Source: OPU3-GD-OMZ sp964515235 (GTDB lineage: Bacteria > Pseudomonadota > Gammaproteobacteria > Methylococcales > Methylomonadaceae). From it: a stretch of 33,311 nucleotides of DNA. Numbering within the stretch: position 1 is the first letter of the stretch; the number at the start of each line of letters is the position of its first letter. The position numbers and the translations under genes are program-made. The stretch covers positions 1 through 33,311 of the forward strand of contig CAZEVO010000022.1 in the NCBI GenBank assembly GCA_964515235.1. Direction: 5' to 3'. The notes beneath the pieces were generated by a model. It saw only the letters and a list, made by a program, of their open reading frames with translations. It had not been told where the DNA came from and ran no database searches. Positions 16,619 to 25,367 of the stretch are shown piece after piece.

Positions 16619-17341
16619 ATGAAAAAAAATAACAAAGATGTTGGTTGGTTGGCTGGGGGGCTGCTTGCTGTTTTTATGCTGGCGGTTTCCGCTAATGTTT
16701 TAGCAAACGATCCTCTGGAAGAGTGGAATCGTGATGTTTTATCGTTCAATGATGGGTTGGATGATTATTTTCTAGAGCCAGTTAGTCAAGGGTATCAGTG
16801 GGTGATGCCTGATTTTGCGGACCAGGGAGTCAGTAACTTTTTTAGTAACCTGAGTGATATCGGTGTTTTTGTTAATGATATTTTTCAATTGAAATTAGAA
16901 CAGGGTGGGACAGATTTTGGGCGTTTTATAGTGAATTCTACTGTTGGCATCGGAGGCTTTGTTGATGTGGCAACAATGATTGATTTACCCAAACATAAAG
17001 AAGATTTTGGTCAAACCCTTGCCTTTTGGGGCGTTCCGTCAGGCCCTTATATGGTGGTTCCTTTTTTCGGCTCTTCCACGCCGCGTGGAATTGTTGGGTT
17101 AATTGGTGATATTGCAATGCATCCGTTGTCATATATCGGTATTCCTGGTGCAAGTTTTGGTGCGGGTGCTTTGAATGCAGTTGATGTTAGTGCAGACAAC
17201 TTGAGTACACGTAAGATTGCTGAGGAAGCTGCTGTTGACCGGTATTCATTTTTGAAAGATGCTTACTTGCAAAAGCGTCAATATTTGATTACAGATGGTG
17301 ACATTCCTGATGACTTCGAAGTTTTGATCGATATGGAATAG
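16619..17341 (+). CDS. mlaA: MlaA (VacJ) family outer-membrane lipid-asymmetry protein
   Basis: MlaA removes misplaced phospholipids from the outer leaflet of the outer membrane and passes them to MlaC and the MlaFEDB transporter. The 240-residue protein has the family core: DPLEEWNRDVLSFND at the mature N-terminus, then VSNFFSNLSDIGVFVND, FGRFIVNSTVGIGGFVDVAT, EDFGQTLAFWGVPSGPYMVVPFFGSSTPR and a C-terminal YSFLKDAYLQKRQY. Known MlaA proteins are usually lipoproteins, but here the signal peptide (1-29) ends with an Ala-type cleavage site (NVLA) and the protein has no cysteine. ATG 16619 is chosen because AGG lies 10 bases upstream and it starts a classic MKKN signal; ATG 16592 is an alternative adding nine residues. 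No mlaBCDEF genes are adjacent. Confidence 0.88.
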   Translation: MKKNNKDVGWLAGGLLAVFMLAVSANVLANDPLEEWNRDVLSFNDGLDDYFLEPVSQGYQWVMPDFADQGVSNFFSNLSDIGVFVNDIFQLKLEQGGTDFGRFIVNSTVGIGGFVDVATMIDLPKHKEDFGQTLAFWGVPSGPYMVVPFFGSSTPRGIVGLIGDIAMHPLSYIGIPGASFGAGALNAVDVSADNLSTRKIAEEAAVDRYSFLKDAYLQKRQYLITDGDIPDDFEVLIDME

Positions 17342-17374
17342 ATTGGCTGTAAAAATAACACTAGAATTGATTAG

Positions 17375-17411
17375 AAAAGAGCGTATTTGTAAAGGGTACG
17401 CTCTTTTTTTT
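17375..17411 (+). terminator. Rho-independent terminator of mlaA
   Basis: AAAAGAGCGTA (17375-17385) pairs perfectly with TACGCTCTTTT (17397-17407) around an 11-base loop, with eight T in all (17404-17411). It may also stop leftward transcription from pyrC, with a weaker T-tract. Confidence 0.88.
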
Positions 17412-17420
17412 ATGGGTGGT

Positions 17421-18455
17421 CTAAGGTGAAACTTTCCAAGTGCAAGGTTCTCCAGAACGAAGAGGGGTAATCTCATCTTTGCCAGCAGGGAATTGTGTTG
17501 GAATTGTCCAGGTTTCTTTTATGAGGCTGAGTGTGGATTTGTTTCGTGGCAGTTGATAGAAGTCAGCGCCAAAGTGGCTGGCAAAGCCTTCTAGTTTGTC
17601 AAGGGCGTTGGCTTTTTCAAAAATCTCAGCATAAAACTCAATCGCAGCATGCGCAGAAAAACAGCCTGCACATCCGCAGTTGGATTCTTTGTGGTGTTTT
17701 GGGTGTGGGGCGCTGTCTGTGCCTAAAAAGAATTTAGGGTTTCCGCTAGTTGCGGCAGAAATTAAGGCTTGTCGGTGTCTCTCCCGTTTGATGACCGGTA
17801 AACAGTAAATATGGGGTTTAATTCCGCCGACTAAAAAAGCATTTCGGTTGAACATTAGATGTTGAGGGGTGATCGTCGCAGCAATATGGTTGGATTGTTC
17901 TTGGATAAAATGAACAGCTTCTTGTGTAGTAATGTGTTCCAGTACTATGCGTAGGTTAGGAAACTTATGAGTGAGTGACGTCATATGTTGCTCAATAAAG
18001 ATCTTCTCGCGGTCAAAAATATCAACATTGTCGTCGGTAACTTCCCCATGAATTAATAGCGGGACAGAATGCTTTTGCATGGCCTCTAGTAATGGGAATG
18101 TTTTTTCTAATTGCGAAATACCTGATTGTGAGTTCGTTGTAGCGCCTGATGGATATAGCTTAAATCCTTGAACGTGCTCATTGTCAGCAACTCTTTGAAT
18201 TTCCTCGGCCGAAGTCTTGTCGGTCAAATATAAAGTCATTAATGGGTTGAAGTCATTATTTTCAGGAAGCGCCTGCAAGATTTCCTTACGATAACGAAGG
18301 GTCTGCGCGACAGTAGTCACAGGTGGGTTCAGGTTGGGCATGATGATAGCCCTTTTGAATCGTTTAGCGGTGTGGTGGATTACAGCATGAAGAAGTTCCC
18401 CGGAGCGGACGTGTAGATGCCAATCATCCGGTGAGGTAATTGTTATTTTGTTCAT
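17421..18455 (-). CDS. pyrC: Dihydroorotase, class II
   Basis: PyrC cyclises carbamoyl-aspartate to dihydroorotate in pyrimidine synthesis. The 344-residue length fits the enteric-type zinc enzyme. Metal-site residues are seen: HLHVR (His13, His15), the Lys99 that is carbamylated (GFKLYPSG), His136 (LIHGEV), His174 (LEHITT) and the catalytic Asp247 (LGTDSAPH). The start is ATG 18455, where homology begins (MNKITITSPDDWHLH). The reading frame stays open 36 codons further upstream, but that part looks non-coding. No Shine-Dalgarno sequence is seen. Confidence 0.95.
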   Translation of the reverse strand: MNKITITSPDDWHLHVRSGELLHAVIHHTAKRFKRAIIMPNLNPPVTTVAQTLRYRKEILQALPENNDFNPLMTLYLTDKTSAEEIQRVADNEHVQGFKLYPSGATTNSQSGISQLEKTFPLLEAMQKHSVPLLIHGEVTDDNVDIFDREKIFIEQHMTSLTHKFPNLRIVLEHITTQEAVHFIQEQSNHIAATITPQHLMFNRNAFLVGGIKPHIYCLPVIKRERHRQALISAATSGNPKFFLGTDSAPHPKHHKESNCGCAGCFSAHAAIEFYAEIFEKANALDKLEGFASHFGADFYQLPRNKSTLSLIKETWTIPTQFPAGKDEITPLRSGEPCTWKVSP

Positions 18456-18598
18456 AGGAATATTGTGATGCGTTGTAAGCGATTGTTTCGATGGATATTG
18501 CTCGTTTAAGATATTGTATCGGAAACTGTGTAATAGTTTGTTGGTTAATTTATTGAAACGCAACAGAAAGGCTGAGCATTTTATAACCCAGTTCTGTA

Positions 18599-18606
18599 GG
18601 GGGGGG
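18599..18606. repeat. G8 homopolymer tract upstream of pyrC
   Basis: Eight consecutive G (C8 on the coding strand of pyrC) lie 143 bases before the pyrC start and 20 bases past the small membrane-protein gene. The surrounding DNA is AT-rich, so the run stands out. Confidence 0.7.
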
Positions 18607-18625
18607 CGAAAGGATAGATTTAGTA

Positions 18626-18946
18626 TTAAATTAAATGATCTTTTCTTTCAATAGTACGCTGAAAAATGTTGAGGTGACTGAATAAGTTTTTCGGCGTGAG
18701 TCTTGCGCCCATCAGGAATTTAGTTCGAATGAAGGCGGCAACCAGAAACCCGGCGATACGGGGACTCCATGTTGGCCTGGTGTCTGATAAAAATAGAAAG
18801 TTATCAACCCAGAGCCATGAGAGTTGTATGGCAAAGAAAACGATAGATGCTACGGCAACCCATTTAAAGATGTTGGTTGCGCCGGCGCGCACACCGCCTT
18901 GATATGTCCAGCAGGCAATATATATGGTTATAAAAGCACTAATCAT
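18626..18946 (-). CDS. Small hypothetical membrane protein
   Basis: I do not recognise this 106-residue protein. ATG 18946 is preceded by AAAAAAGGA about 9 bases upstream, which supports expression. A short hydrophobic segment (about 2-16) ends in WTYQGGVRAG. A strong membrane helix spans about 28-50, followed by a Trp/Pro-containing loop, a third partly hydrophobic segment (about 62-80) and a basic C-terminal tail. It lies upstream of pyrC on the same strand with a 170-base gap, so co-transcription is possible but not shown. The good ribosome-binding site and the regular alternation of hydrophobic and basic segments favour a real gene. Confidence 0.55.
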   Translation of the reverse strand: MISAFITIYIACWTYQGGVRAGATNIFKWVAVASIVFFAIQLSWLWVDNFLFLSDTRPTWSPRIAGFLVAAFIRTKFLMGARLTPKNLFSHLNIFQRTIERKDHLI

Positions 18947-19308
18947 GGTCGCTGTTCCTTTTTTATTTTTTGTGGGAGGCGCTAAAGTTCTTAAATTCGA
19001 CCTTTTCGCAATAATAAATGTTCCATAAATAATATAACTGATTTTAGTTAATGGGCCATAGGTGAAGTTGAAAAAAACATTTTTTTGTTGTTGTAATTTT
19101 AATAGTTTTCAATAGTGTGGAGAAGGTAAATCGGTTTTAACTTGGCGTAAGCTATGCTATCATCATGATTTTTCAGGGTTTTGATTATTTATAAGGTAAT
19201 TAAGTGAGTCCCGCCACCTGAACGATTCAATAATTTAATACATACGTTGTTAGTTTCTCTCTATATCGATTTAGAGACAAATTTTTAATTTAACTTTTGG
19301 AGTAACAA
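18947..19308. other. Intergenic region, divergent genes
   Basis: These 362 bases separate the leftward small membrane gene from the rightward FmdB-type gene. They are AT-rich. Only weak promoter-like matches are seen (TTTTAA at 19135-19140 and TATCAT at 19158-19163, 17 bases apart, rightward). I see no RNA gene or long inverted repeat. Confidence 0.5.
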
Positions 19309-19563
19309 ATGCCTATTTACGAATATAAATGCCAGTATTGTGGCAATGTTCATGACGCATTGCAGAAAATGGATGCTGACCCATTAACGGATTGCCCAGC
19401 TTGTAAAGAACCAGGTTTAAAAAAAATGGTTTCGGCTGCAGGTTTTAGATTGAAAGGTACCGGGTGGTATGAAACTGATTTTAAGGGAAAGTCTAAACCG
19501 GAAAAGGCAGCGACTGGACATTCAGCTAGTTGTGCGACAAAACCTGGAGGGTGTGGGCACTAG
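19309..19563 (+). CDS. FmdB-family zinc-ribbon protein
   Basis: This 84-residue protein begins MPIYEYKCQYCGNVHDALQK and has two CxxC pairs (Cys8/Cys11 and CPAC near residue 32), forming the zinc ribbon of the FmdB/CxxC_CxxC_SSSS family. The C-terminus is low-complexity and ends in GCGH. GGAG lies 7 bases before the ATG. The biochemical role is unknown; the family name comes from a proposed regulator of formamidase. Location just before aspS is common in proteobacteria. Confidence 0.9.
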   Translation: MPIYEYKCQYCGNVHDALQKMDADPLTDCPACKEPGLKKMVSAAGFRLKGTGWYETDFKGKSKPEKAATGHSASCATKPGGCGH

Positions 19564-19710
19564 TTTAAAGGTTATATGTAATTGCGGTGGAGTGATGTGA
19601 TAGTTTCAAGCTTACTTCGTGGCTTGTGTTTCTTTAGTCAGTGTGGGGACTTGCAATAGTTAAGCTAAAAAAGTAATATCGACGATTTTTTGATTAGGAA
19701 AGAGAGCATT

Positions 19711-21504
19711 ATGCGTACCCACTATTGTGGTGAAGTTAACCAAAAGCATTTAGAGCAGGAAGTAACCGTCTATGGATGGGTGCATCGCCGACGAGATCAT
19801 GGCGGAGTTATTTTTATTGATCTCAGAGATAGAGAGGGTTTGTTGCAGATTGTTTTTGATCCAGATTCTCCAGAAACGTTTGTTTTAGGTGAGAGTGTAC
19901 GTAGTGAATATGTGCTGTCTATTAAGGGTGTTGTGCGCCTACGACCTGAAGGAACTGTGAATCCAAATATGGTAACTGGGGGAGTTGAGGTTTTGGTTAC
20001 AGAGGCTGTGGTTTTAAATACATCCGATACGCCGCCTTTTCCAATTGAAAGCGACATAGAAGTGAATGAAGAAATGCGTTTGCGGTATCGCTATTTAGAT
20101 TTACGACGGACAGAGATGCTTAATAAGATGCGTGTTCGCCGAGATGTGACGCGTTGTTTAAGAAATTTTTTGGACGCGCATCAATTCTATGAGATTGAGA
20201 CGCCTTATCTTACGAAAGCAACGCCTGAAGGAGCTAGAGATTATATTGTTCCTAGCAGAACCCATGAAGATGCTTTTTTTGCATTACCTCAGTCGCCTCA
20301 ACTTTATAAGCAGTTGTTGATGATTTCAGGGATGGATCGTTATTATCAAGTGGTGCGTTGTTTTCGTGATGAAGATTTACGTGCGGATCGTCAGCCAGAA
20401 TTTACTCAGCTTGATATTGAGACATCCTTTATGAATGAAGGAGAAATAATGGCTGTTATGGAGCAAATGATTCGTCATTTGTTTGCTGAAACGCTGAATG
20501 AATCTTTGCCTGATTTGTTTCCTCAAATGACATACCACGAAGCAATGCAGCGTTATGGGACTGACCGCCCTGATCTTCGGATACCTCTGGAATTGGTCGA
20601 TATTGCTGACGAAATGAAGAATGTGGATTTTAAGGTGTTTTCTGGGCCAGCGAATGATCCTTCAGGGCGCGTTGCGGCATTGAGATTGCCTCAAGGTGCG
20701 AAGTTGTCACGAAAAGAAATCGATGGATTGACTAAATACGTGAGTATTTATGGTGCTAAAGGCTTGGCCTATATTAAAGTCAATGAACGATCTGATGGTT
20801 TAGCTGGATTACAATCACCTATTTTAAAGTTTATTCCCGACGAAGTAGTTGAGAATGTATTGAATAAGGTAGGTGCTGAAACGGGTGATTTAGTTTTTTT
20901 TGGTGCGGATAAAGCTAATATTGTTAATGATTCACTTGGTGCATTACGAGTTAAGCTTGGTAATGATCATGGGCTCGTTGAAAATCAATGGAAGCCGGTT
21001 TGGATTGTTGATTTTCCGATGTTTGAGCGATCTAGTGAAAAGGAAAATTGGCATGCTATTCATCATCCGTTTACGGCGCCGAGTTGCGATCGTGATGAAA
21101 TGCTGAGTAACCCAGGTTCAGCATTATCTAAAGCCTATGATCTTGTCTTAAATGGTAGTGAAGTGGGTGGAGGTTCGATACGGATACACAATACTGAGAT
21201 GCAGCAAACAGTTTTTGATTTATTGGGTGTTGGTGCAGAAGAATCACAAGAGAAGTTTGGTTTTTTGCTTGATGCTTTGAAGTTTGGGTGTCCTCCTCAT
21301 GGAGGGATTGCTTTTGGAATTGACCGATTGGTTATGCTGATGACAGATTCGGCATCTATCCGTGATGTTATTGCTTTCCCTAAAACACAAACAGCAGCGT
21401 GTCCACTCGTCAGTGCGCCAGCTCCAGTCAGTGATAAAGACTTAAAAGAGCTTGGTATTAAATTGAGAACTAAACCGGTATTAGAGAGTGCCAAGGATAG
21501 CTAA
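19711..21504 (+). CDS. aspS: Aspartyl-tRNA synthetase, probably non-discriminating
   Basis: This class II synthetase charges tRNA-Asp. The 597 residues contain the N-terminal OB-fold anticodon domain (about 1-110), motif 2 at about 216-237 (RCFRDEDLRADRQPEFTQLDIE region), the bacterial GAD insertion, and motif 3 GIDRLVMLM near 540. The OB-fold reads RRRDHGG (His30), and PEG at 79-81 places Gly81. These correspond to the His and Gly linked in Pseudomonas-type AspRS to charging of both tRNA-Asp and tRNA-Asn. The enteric discriminating enzyme has Leu in the first position. ATG 19711 follows AGGAAAGAGAG; a TTG at 19690 is rejected. Confidence 0.95.
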   Translation: MRTHYCGEVNQKHLEQEVTVYGWVHRRRDHGGVIFIDLRDREGLLQIVFDPDSPETFVLGESVRSEYVLSIKGVVRLRPEGTVNPNMVTGGVEVLVTEAVVLNTSDTPPFPIESDIEVNEEMRLRYRYLDLRRTEMLNKMRVRRDVTRCLRNFLDAHQFYEIETPYLTKATPEGARDYIVPSRTHEDAFFALPQSPQLYKQLLMISGMDRYYQVVRCFRDEDLRADRQPEFTQLDIETSFMNEGEIMAVMEQMIRHLFAETLNESLPDLFPQMTYHEAMQRYGTDRPDLRIPLELVDIADEMKNVDFKVFSGPANDPSGRVAALRLPQGAKLSRKEIDGLTKYVSIYGAKGLAYIKVNERSDGLAGLQSPILKFIPDEVVENVLNKVGAETGDLVFFGADKANIVNDSLGALRVKLGNDHGLVENQWKPVWIVDFPMFERSSEKENWHAIHHPFTAPSCDRDEMLSNPGSALSKAYDLVLNGSEVGGGSIRIHNTEMQQTVFDLLGVGAEESQEKFGFLLDALKFGCPPHGGIAFGIDRLVMLMTDSASIRDVIAFPKTQTAACPLVSAPAPVSDKDLKELGIKLRTKPVLESAKDS

Positions 21505-21509
21505 GTAAG

Positions 21510-22607
21510 ATGACAACTTTAGGCTACCCTATTCAGGATTATGCGTTGTTGGATGACTCTGAGTGTGAAAAACGCATCATTCTTGCTAAGAAGAAACTTG
21601 GTAATCGTTGTGTTATTTTGGGTCACCATTATCAGCGAGATGAGGTCTTTAAACATGCGGATCTTTCAGGTGATTCACTGAAATTATCACGAAATGCTGC
21701 AAAATCAGAAGCAGACTTTATTGTTTTCTGCGGCGTTCATTTTATGGCTGAAGTTGCTGACATATTGTCACGTCCGGAGCAGATTGCTATTTTGCCTGAT
21801 TTAGCGGCAGGTTGTTCGATGGCTGATATGGCCAATCAAACGAATGTACAAAAATGCTGGAATGAATTAGCCGCTATTTTAGATGTGGACTCAACGGTTA
21901 CACCCATTACTTATATTAACTCAGCAGCAGACCTTAAGGCATTTTGTGGGGAGCATGACGGGATTGTTTGCACTTCATCAAATGCTCGAAAAATATTGGA
22001 GTGGAGTTTTGCAAAGCGAGAGAAGGTGTTGTTTTTTCCGGATCAACACTTGGGTCGTAATACTGGTTTTGATATGGGGATTCCTATGGATGAAATGGTT
22101 CTATGGGATTTTAGAAAACCGCAGGGTGGATTAACTGTTGAGCAGATTAAGAAGGCTAAAATTATTCTGTGGAGTGGGTTTTGTTCCGTTCACCAAGTTT
22201 TTCAGCCTGAGCATATTGATAGTTTTCTGAAGCAGTATCCAGAAACTAACGTTATTGCTCATCCAGAAGCTAGCTATGAGGTTTGTCGGAAATCGGATTA
22301 CATTGGTTCAACAGAAATAATCCTTAGGATTGTCAAGGAAGCAAAGCCAAATACCCGCTGGTTGGTTGCAACGGAATTAAATTTGGTTAATCGGTTGCAC
22401 GAAGAATGTAAAGGGGAAGGTAAAAATGTTCACTTCATGTCGTCAACAGTTAGTATGTGCTCGACTATGTTCAGAACCGATCCGCAGCATTTAGCATGGG
22501 TTTTGGAGAATTTAGTGGCGGGACATGTTGTCAATCAAGTTACCGTTCAAGAACCGAATGCATCGCTTGCTAAAAAGGCGTTAGATAATATGCTTTCAGT
22601 TGTTTAG
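21510..22607 (+). CDS. nadA: Quinolinate synthase
   Basis: NadA condenses iminoaspartate with dihydroxyacetone phosphate to quinolinate in NAD synthesis, using a [4Fe-4S] cluster. Of 365 residues, the three cluster cysteines are Cys102 (AAGCSMAD), Cys225 (SGFCSVH) and Cys317 (TVSMCSTMFRTD). HHYQRDEV at 39-46 is the conserved substrate segment. The start lies five bases after the aspS stop with a weak TAAG, so the two genes are probably co-transcribed. nadB and nadC are not present. Confidence 0.95.
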   Translation: MTTLGYPIQDYALLDDSECEKRIILAKKKLGNRCVILGHHYQRDEVFKHADLSGDSLKLSRNAAKSEADFIVFCGVHFMAEVADILSRPEQIAILPDLAAGCSMADMANQTNVQKCWNELAAILDVDSTVTPITYINSAADLKAFCGEHDGIVCTSSNARKILEWSFAKREKVLFFPDQHLGRNTGFDMGIPMDEMVLWDFRKPQGGLTVEQIKKAKIILWSGFCSVHQVFQPEHIDSFLKQYPETNVIAHPEASYEVCRKSDYIGSTEIILRIVKEAKPNTRWLVATELNLVNRLHEECKGEGKNVHFMSSTVSMCSTMFRTDPQHLAWVLENLVAGHVVNQVTVQEPNASLAKKALDNMLSVV

Positions 22608-22686
22608 GAGAGTGAGCGCCGGGATTCAGGTGTTTATTGAATATTTCTTTTTTGTCTCCAAGTCGACTTCTTGTAGTTATATTTTA

Positions 22687-22715
22687 TTGAGTATCTAACC
22701 GTTATATGGTGTAAT
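22687..22715 (+). promoter_or_regulatory. Candidate promoter of the nqr operon
   Basis: TTGAGT (22687-22692) and TGTAAT (22710-22715) are 17 bases apart, with TGG just before the second hexamer as an extended -10. The predicted leader of about 88 bases holds the 10-base palindrome TCCTGCAGGA (22733-22742). Confidence 0.55.
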
Positions 22716-22809
22716 AGGAGTTTTACTTGTCCTCCTGCAGGATGTTTCTGTATTGTGATTCTCGCAGCAAAGACAAACAGCAATTTATCTATCAACACAT
22801 TAAATTATT

Positions 22810-24162
22810 ATGCATTTTACTCTTGATAAAGGCCTTGACTTGCCAATAACTGGTGCGCCTGAGCAAGTCATTAAAAAAGGAAATAAGATTGGCTCGGTGG
22901 CTGTTTTGGGATCTGATTATATTGGTATGAAACCAACAATGATGGTTGCAGAAGGCGATACTGTTAAATTGGGTCAGCCTCTATTTGAAGATAAAAAGAA
23001 TCCTGGTGTGTTTTTTACATCTCCAGGTGCTGGGACGGTTTCGGCAATTAATCGAGGTGCGAAGCGTGCACTGCAATCAGTTGAGATTTCTCTGAAAGGC
23101 ACCGCGCAGATTACTTTTGAAAAGTATACCTCCGAACAGTTGAGCACGCTAACTACTGAGCAGGTTAAAAACAATCTGACTCAATCAGGTTTATGGACAG
23201 CTTTGAGAACAAGGCCTTATGGCAAGATACCTGCGGTTTCTGGTCAGCCTAGTTCAATTTTTGTAACAGCCATTGATACTAATCCTCTAGCCGGAAACCC
23301 TGAGGTGGTTATTAAAGGGCGTGAAGATGATTTTAATAATGGGTTGTTGGTTATTTCTAAATTAACCGAGGGGCAGGTTTTTCTATGTAAGGCTCCAGGT
23401 GTGGAGATACCGCAAGGCGAGGACGAAAAAATTGTAGCGGCTGAATTTGAAGGCCCTCATCCTGCCGGGTTAGCGAGTACTCATATCCATTATTTGGACC
23501 CGGTCCATATCGATAAATTTGTTTGGCATCTGAGTTATCAATCTGTTTTAGCGATTGGCGCTTTATTTACTACCGGTAAGTTAAATGTTGAACGAGTAGT
23601 TGCTTTGGCTGGACCCGCTGTTAAAAATCCGCGATTATTGAAAACTCGTGTGGGCGCTAATATTAATGATTTGATAGCGGATGAGTTAGATGGAGGTGAG
23701 AACAGAGTAATATCTGGCTCGGTACTCTATGGGCGCAATGCACATGATTGGGGTAGTTATTTAGGTTATTACAATGATCAGATTTCAGTGCTCAAGGAAG
23801 GCCGAGAGCGTGAGTTTTTTGGTTGGATCGTTCCCGGTAAAAACAAGTATTCCGCAATCAATATCTATACCTCAAGTTTAGACCGGGAGACTGGGCGTCA
23901 ATTTCCATTAACAACGACTAAAAATGGAAGCCCTCGGGCAATTGTTCCTATTGGTGTTTTTGAAGCAGTCATGCCGCTTGATATTTTATCTACGCCTTTA
24001 CTAAAAGCACTCGTCGTTGGCGATAGTGATCAGGCTCAATTATTGGGCTGTTTGGAATTAACAGAAGAGGATCTTGCGCTATATACTTTTGTAGATCCAG
24101 GTAAGCATGATTTTGGACCAGTTTTACGGTCAAATTTAACTAAAATTGAGAAGGAAGGGTAA
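22810..24162 (+). CDS. nqrA: Na+-translocating NADH:quinone oxidoreductase subunit A
   Basis: NqrA is the peripheral cytoplasmic subunit of the sodium-pumping complex that passes electrons from NADH to ubiquinone. The 450-residue protein begins KGLDLPITGAPEQVI as expected for the family and has no membrane helix. An in-frame stop lies immediately upstream, so ATG 22810 is fixed, although it lacks a Shine-Dalgarno sequence. Translation of the first subunit may thus be weak or controlled. The stop overlaps the nqrB start by one base. Confidence 0.96.
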   Translation: MHFTLDKGLDLPITGAPEQVIKKGNKIGSVAVLGSDYIGMKPTMMVAEGDTVKLGQPLFEDKKNPGVFFTSPGAGTVSAINRGAKRALQSVEISLKGTAQITFEKYTSEQLSTLTTEQVKNNLTQSGLWTALRTRPYGKIPAVSGQPSSIFVTAIDTNPLAGNPEVVIKGREDDFNNGLLVISKLTEGQVFLCKAPGVEIPQGEDEKIVAAEFEGPHPAGLASTHIHYLDPVHIDKFVWHLSYQSVLAIGALFTTGKLNVERVVALAGPAVKNPRLLKTRVGANINDLIADELDGGENRVISGSVLYGRNAHDWGSYLGYYNDQISVLKEGREREFFGWIVPGKNKYSAINIYTSSLDRETGRQFPLTTTKNGSPRAIVPIGVFEAVMPLDILSTPLLKALVVGDSDQAQLLGCLELTEEDLALYTFVDPGKHDFGPVLRSNLTKIEKEG

Positions 24163-25367
24163 TGGCGGCGACAAGAAAGTTTTTAGATAAAGTCGAGCCG
24201 CATTTCACAGAGGGTGGCAAGTTACAGAATTATTATGGCCTCTATGAAATGGTGGATACATTTTTGTATACCCCATCAGCTGTTACGCAGGGGGCTACGC
24301 ATGTACGAGATGGTAATGATTTAAAAAGAACGATGACCTATGTGGTTTTGGCGACCATTTTATGTGTGATGATGGCTTGGTATAATACCGGTTATCAAGC
24401 AAATGTTGCGCTAGAGTCTATGGGTAAAACCAGTGTTGACGGCTGGCGGGATTATGTTATGAGTTCCTTAGGATATAACTCTAGCAACCCATTGTCATGT
24501 ATGGTTCACGGAATGCTTTATTTCTTTCCAATCTATATTGTGACACTTGCTGTAGGCGGTATTTGGGAAGTAATGTTTGCTACCGTTAGAAAGCATGAGG
24601 TTAATGAAGGGTTTTTAGTTTCATCAATGCTGTTTACACTCATTATGCCGCCTGATATACCTTTGTGGCAGGTCGCTTTAGGTATTTCTTTTGGTGTTGT
24701 TATTGGCAAAGAGGTTTTCGGTGGTACGGGTAAAAACTTCTTAAATCCTGCTTTAACAGGGAGAGCTTTTTTATTTTTTGCTTATCCTGCATCCTTATCG
24801 GGGGATTCAGTATGGGTAGCGGTTGATGGCTTTACTGCAGCGACACCTTTGAGCCTGGCAGTAACAGGAGGCGTTGAGGCTATTAATGCGGCGAATATTA
24901 CTTGGATGCAATCATTTTTTGGATTTATTCCGGGTTCTATCGGAGAAACATCGACTTTGGCCTGTTTAGTAGGCATTGCGTTTTTACTTTATACGCGGAT
25001 CGCATCGTACCGAATTATTGTCGGTGTTTTTTCAGGTATGGTTTTAATGAGTTTGTTGCTCAATGTAATTGGTAGTGAAACTAACCCGATGTTCTCTTTG
25101 CCTTGGTATTGGCATTTAACGCTGGGAGGTTTCGCGTTTGGCATGGCTTATATGGCAACCGACCCGGTTTCTGCATCCATGACAAATACTGGGCGATGGT
25201 TTTACGGCGGATTAATTGGGGTTATGGTGGTTCTGATTAGGGTGGTGAACCCTGCTTTTAGTGAGGGGATGATGTTGGCGATTTTATTTTCTAATATGTT
25301 CGCTCCTATTATTGATTACTTTGTGATTCAAGCCAATATAAGTAGAAGGATTAAACGTCATGTCTAG
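24162..25367 (+). CDS. nqrB: Na+-NQR subunit B, covalent FMN
   Basis: NqrB is the main membrane subunit, holding riboflavin and a phosphoester-linked FMN, and forms part of the sodium path. The 401 residues show about ten hydrophobic helices and GKEVFGGTGKNFLNPALTGRAFLF at about 182-205. The flavinylation site is DGFTAAT (222-228), with Thr228 the likely acceptor. The family usually has (S/T)GAT here, so Gly to Ala at 226 is unusual. AAGGAAGGG precedes the start. nqrC overlaps the end by 8 bases. Confidence 0.96.
   Translation: MAATRKFLDKVEPHFTEGGKLQNYYGLYEMVDTFLYTPSAVTQGATHVRDGNDLKRTMTYVVLATILCVMMAWYNTGYQANVALESMGKTSVDGWRDYVMSSLGYNSSNPLSCMVHGMLYFFPIYIVTLAVGGIWEVMFATVRKHEVNEGFLVSSMLFTLIMPPDIPLWQVALGISFGVVIGKEVFGGTGKNFLNPALTGRAFLFFAYPASLSGDSVWVAVDGFTAATPLSLAVTGGVEAINAANITWMQSFFGFIPGSIGETSTLACLVGIAFLLYTRIASYRIIVGVFSGMVLMSLLLNVIGSETNPMFSLPWYWHLTLGGFAFGMAYMATDPVSASMTNTGRWFYGGLIGVMVVLIRVVNPAFSEGMMLAILFSNMFAPIIDYFVIQANISRRIKRHV

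Noticed and set aside
18456..18563. In-frame extension of pyrC by 36 codons
   Set aside because: Dihydroorotase homology begins exactly at ATG 18455, and the added residues resemble translated non-coding DNA.
22716..22736. AGGAG/CTCCT pairing competing with the TCCTGCAGGA palindrome, as a possible riboswitch-like element
   Set aside because: The first arm lies before the predicted transcript start, so it would not be in the RNA.
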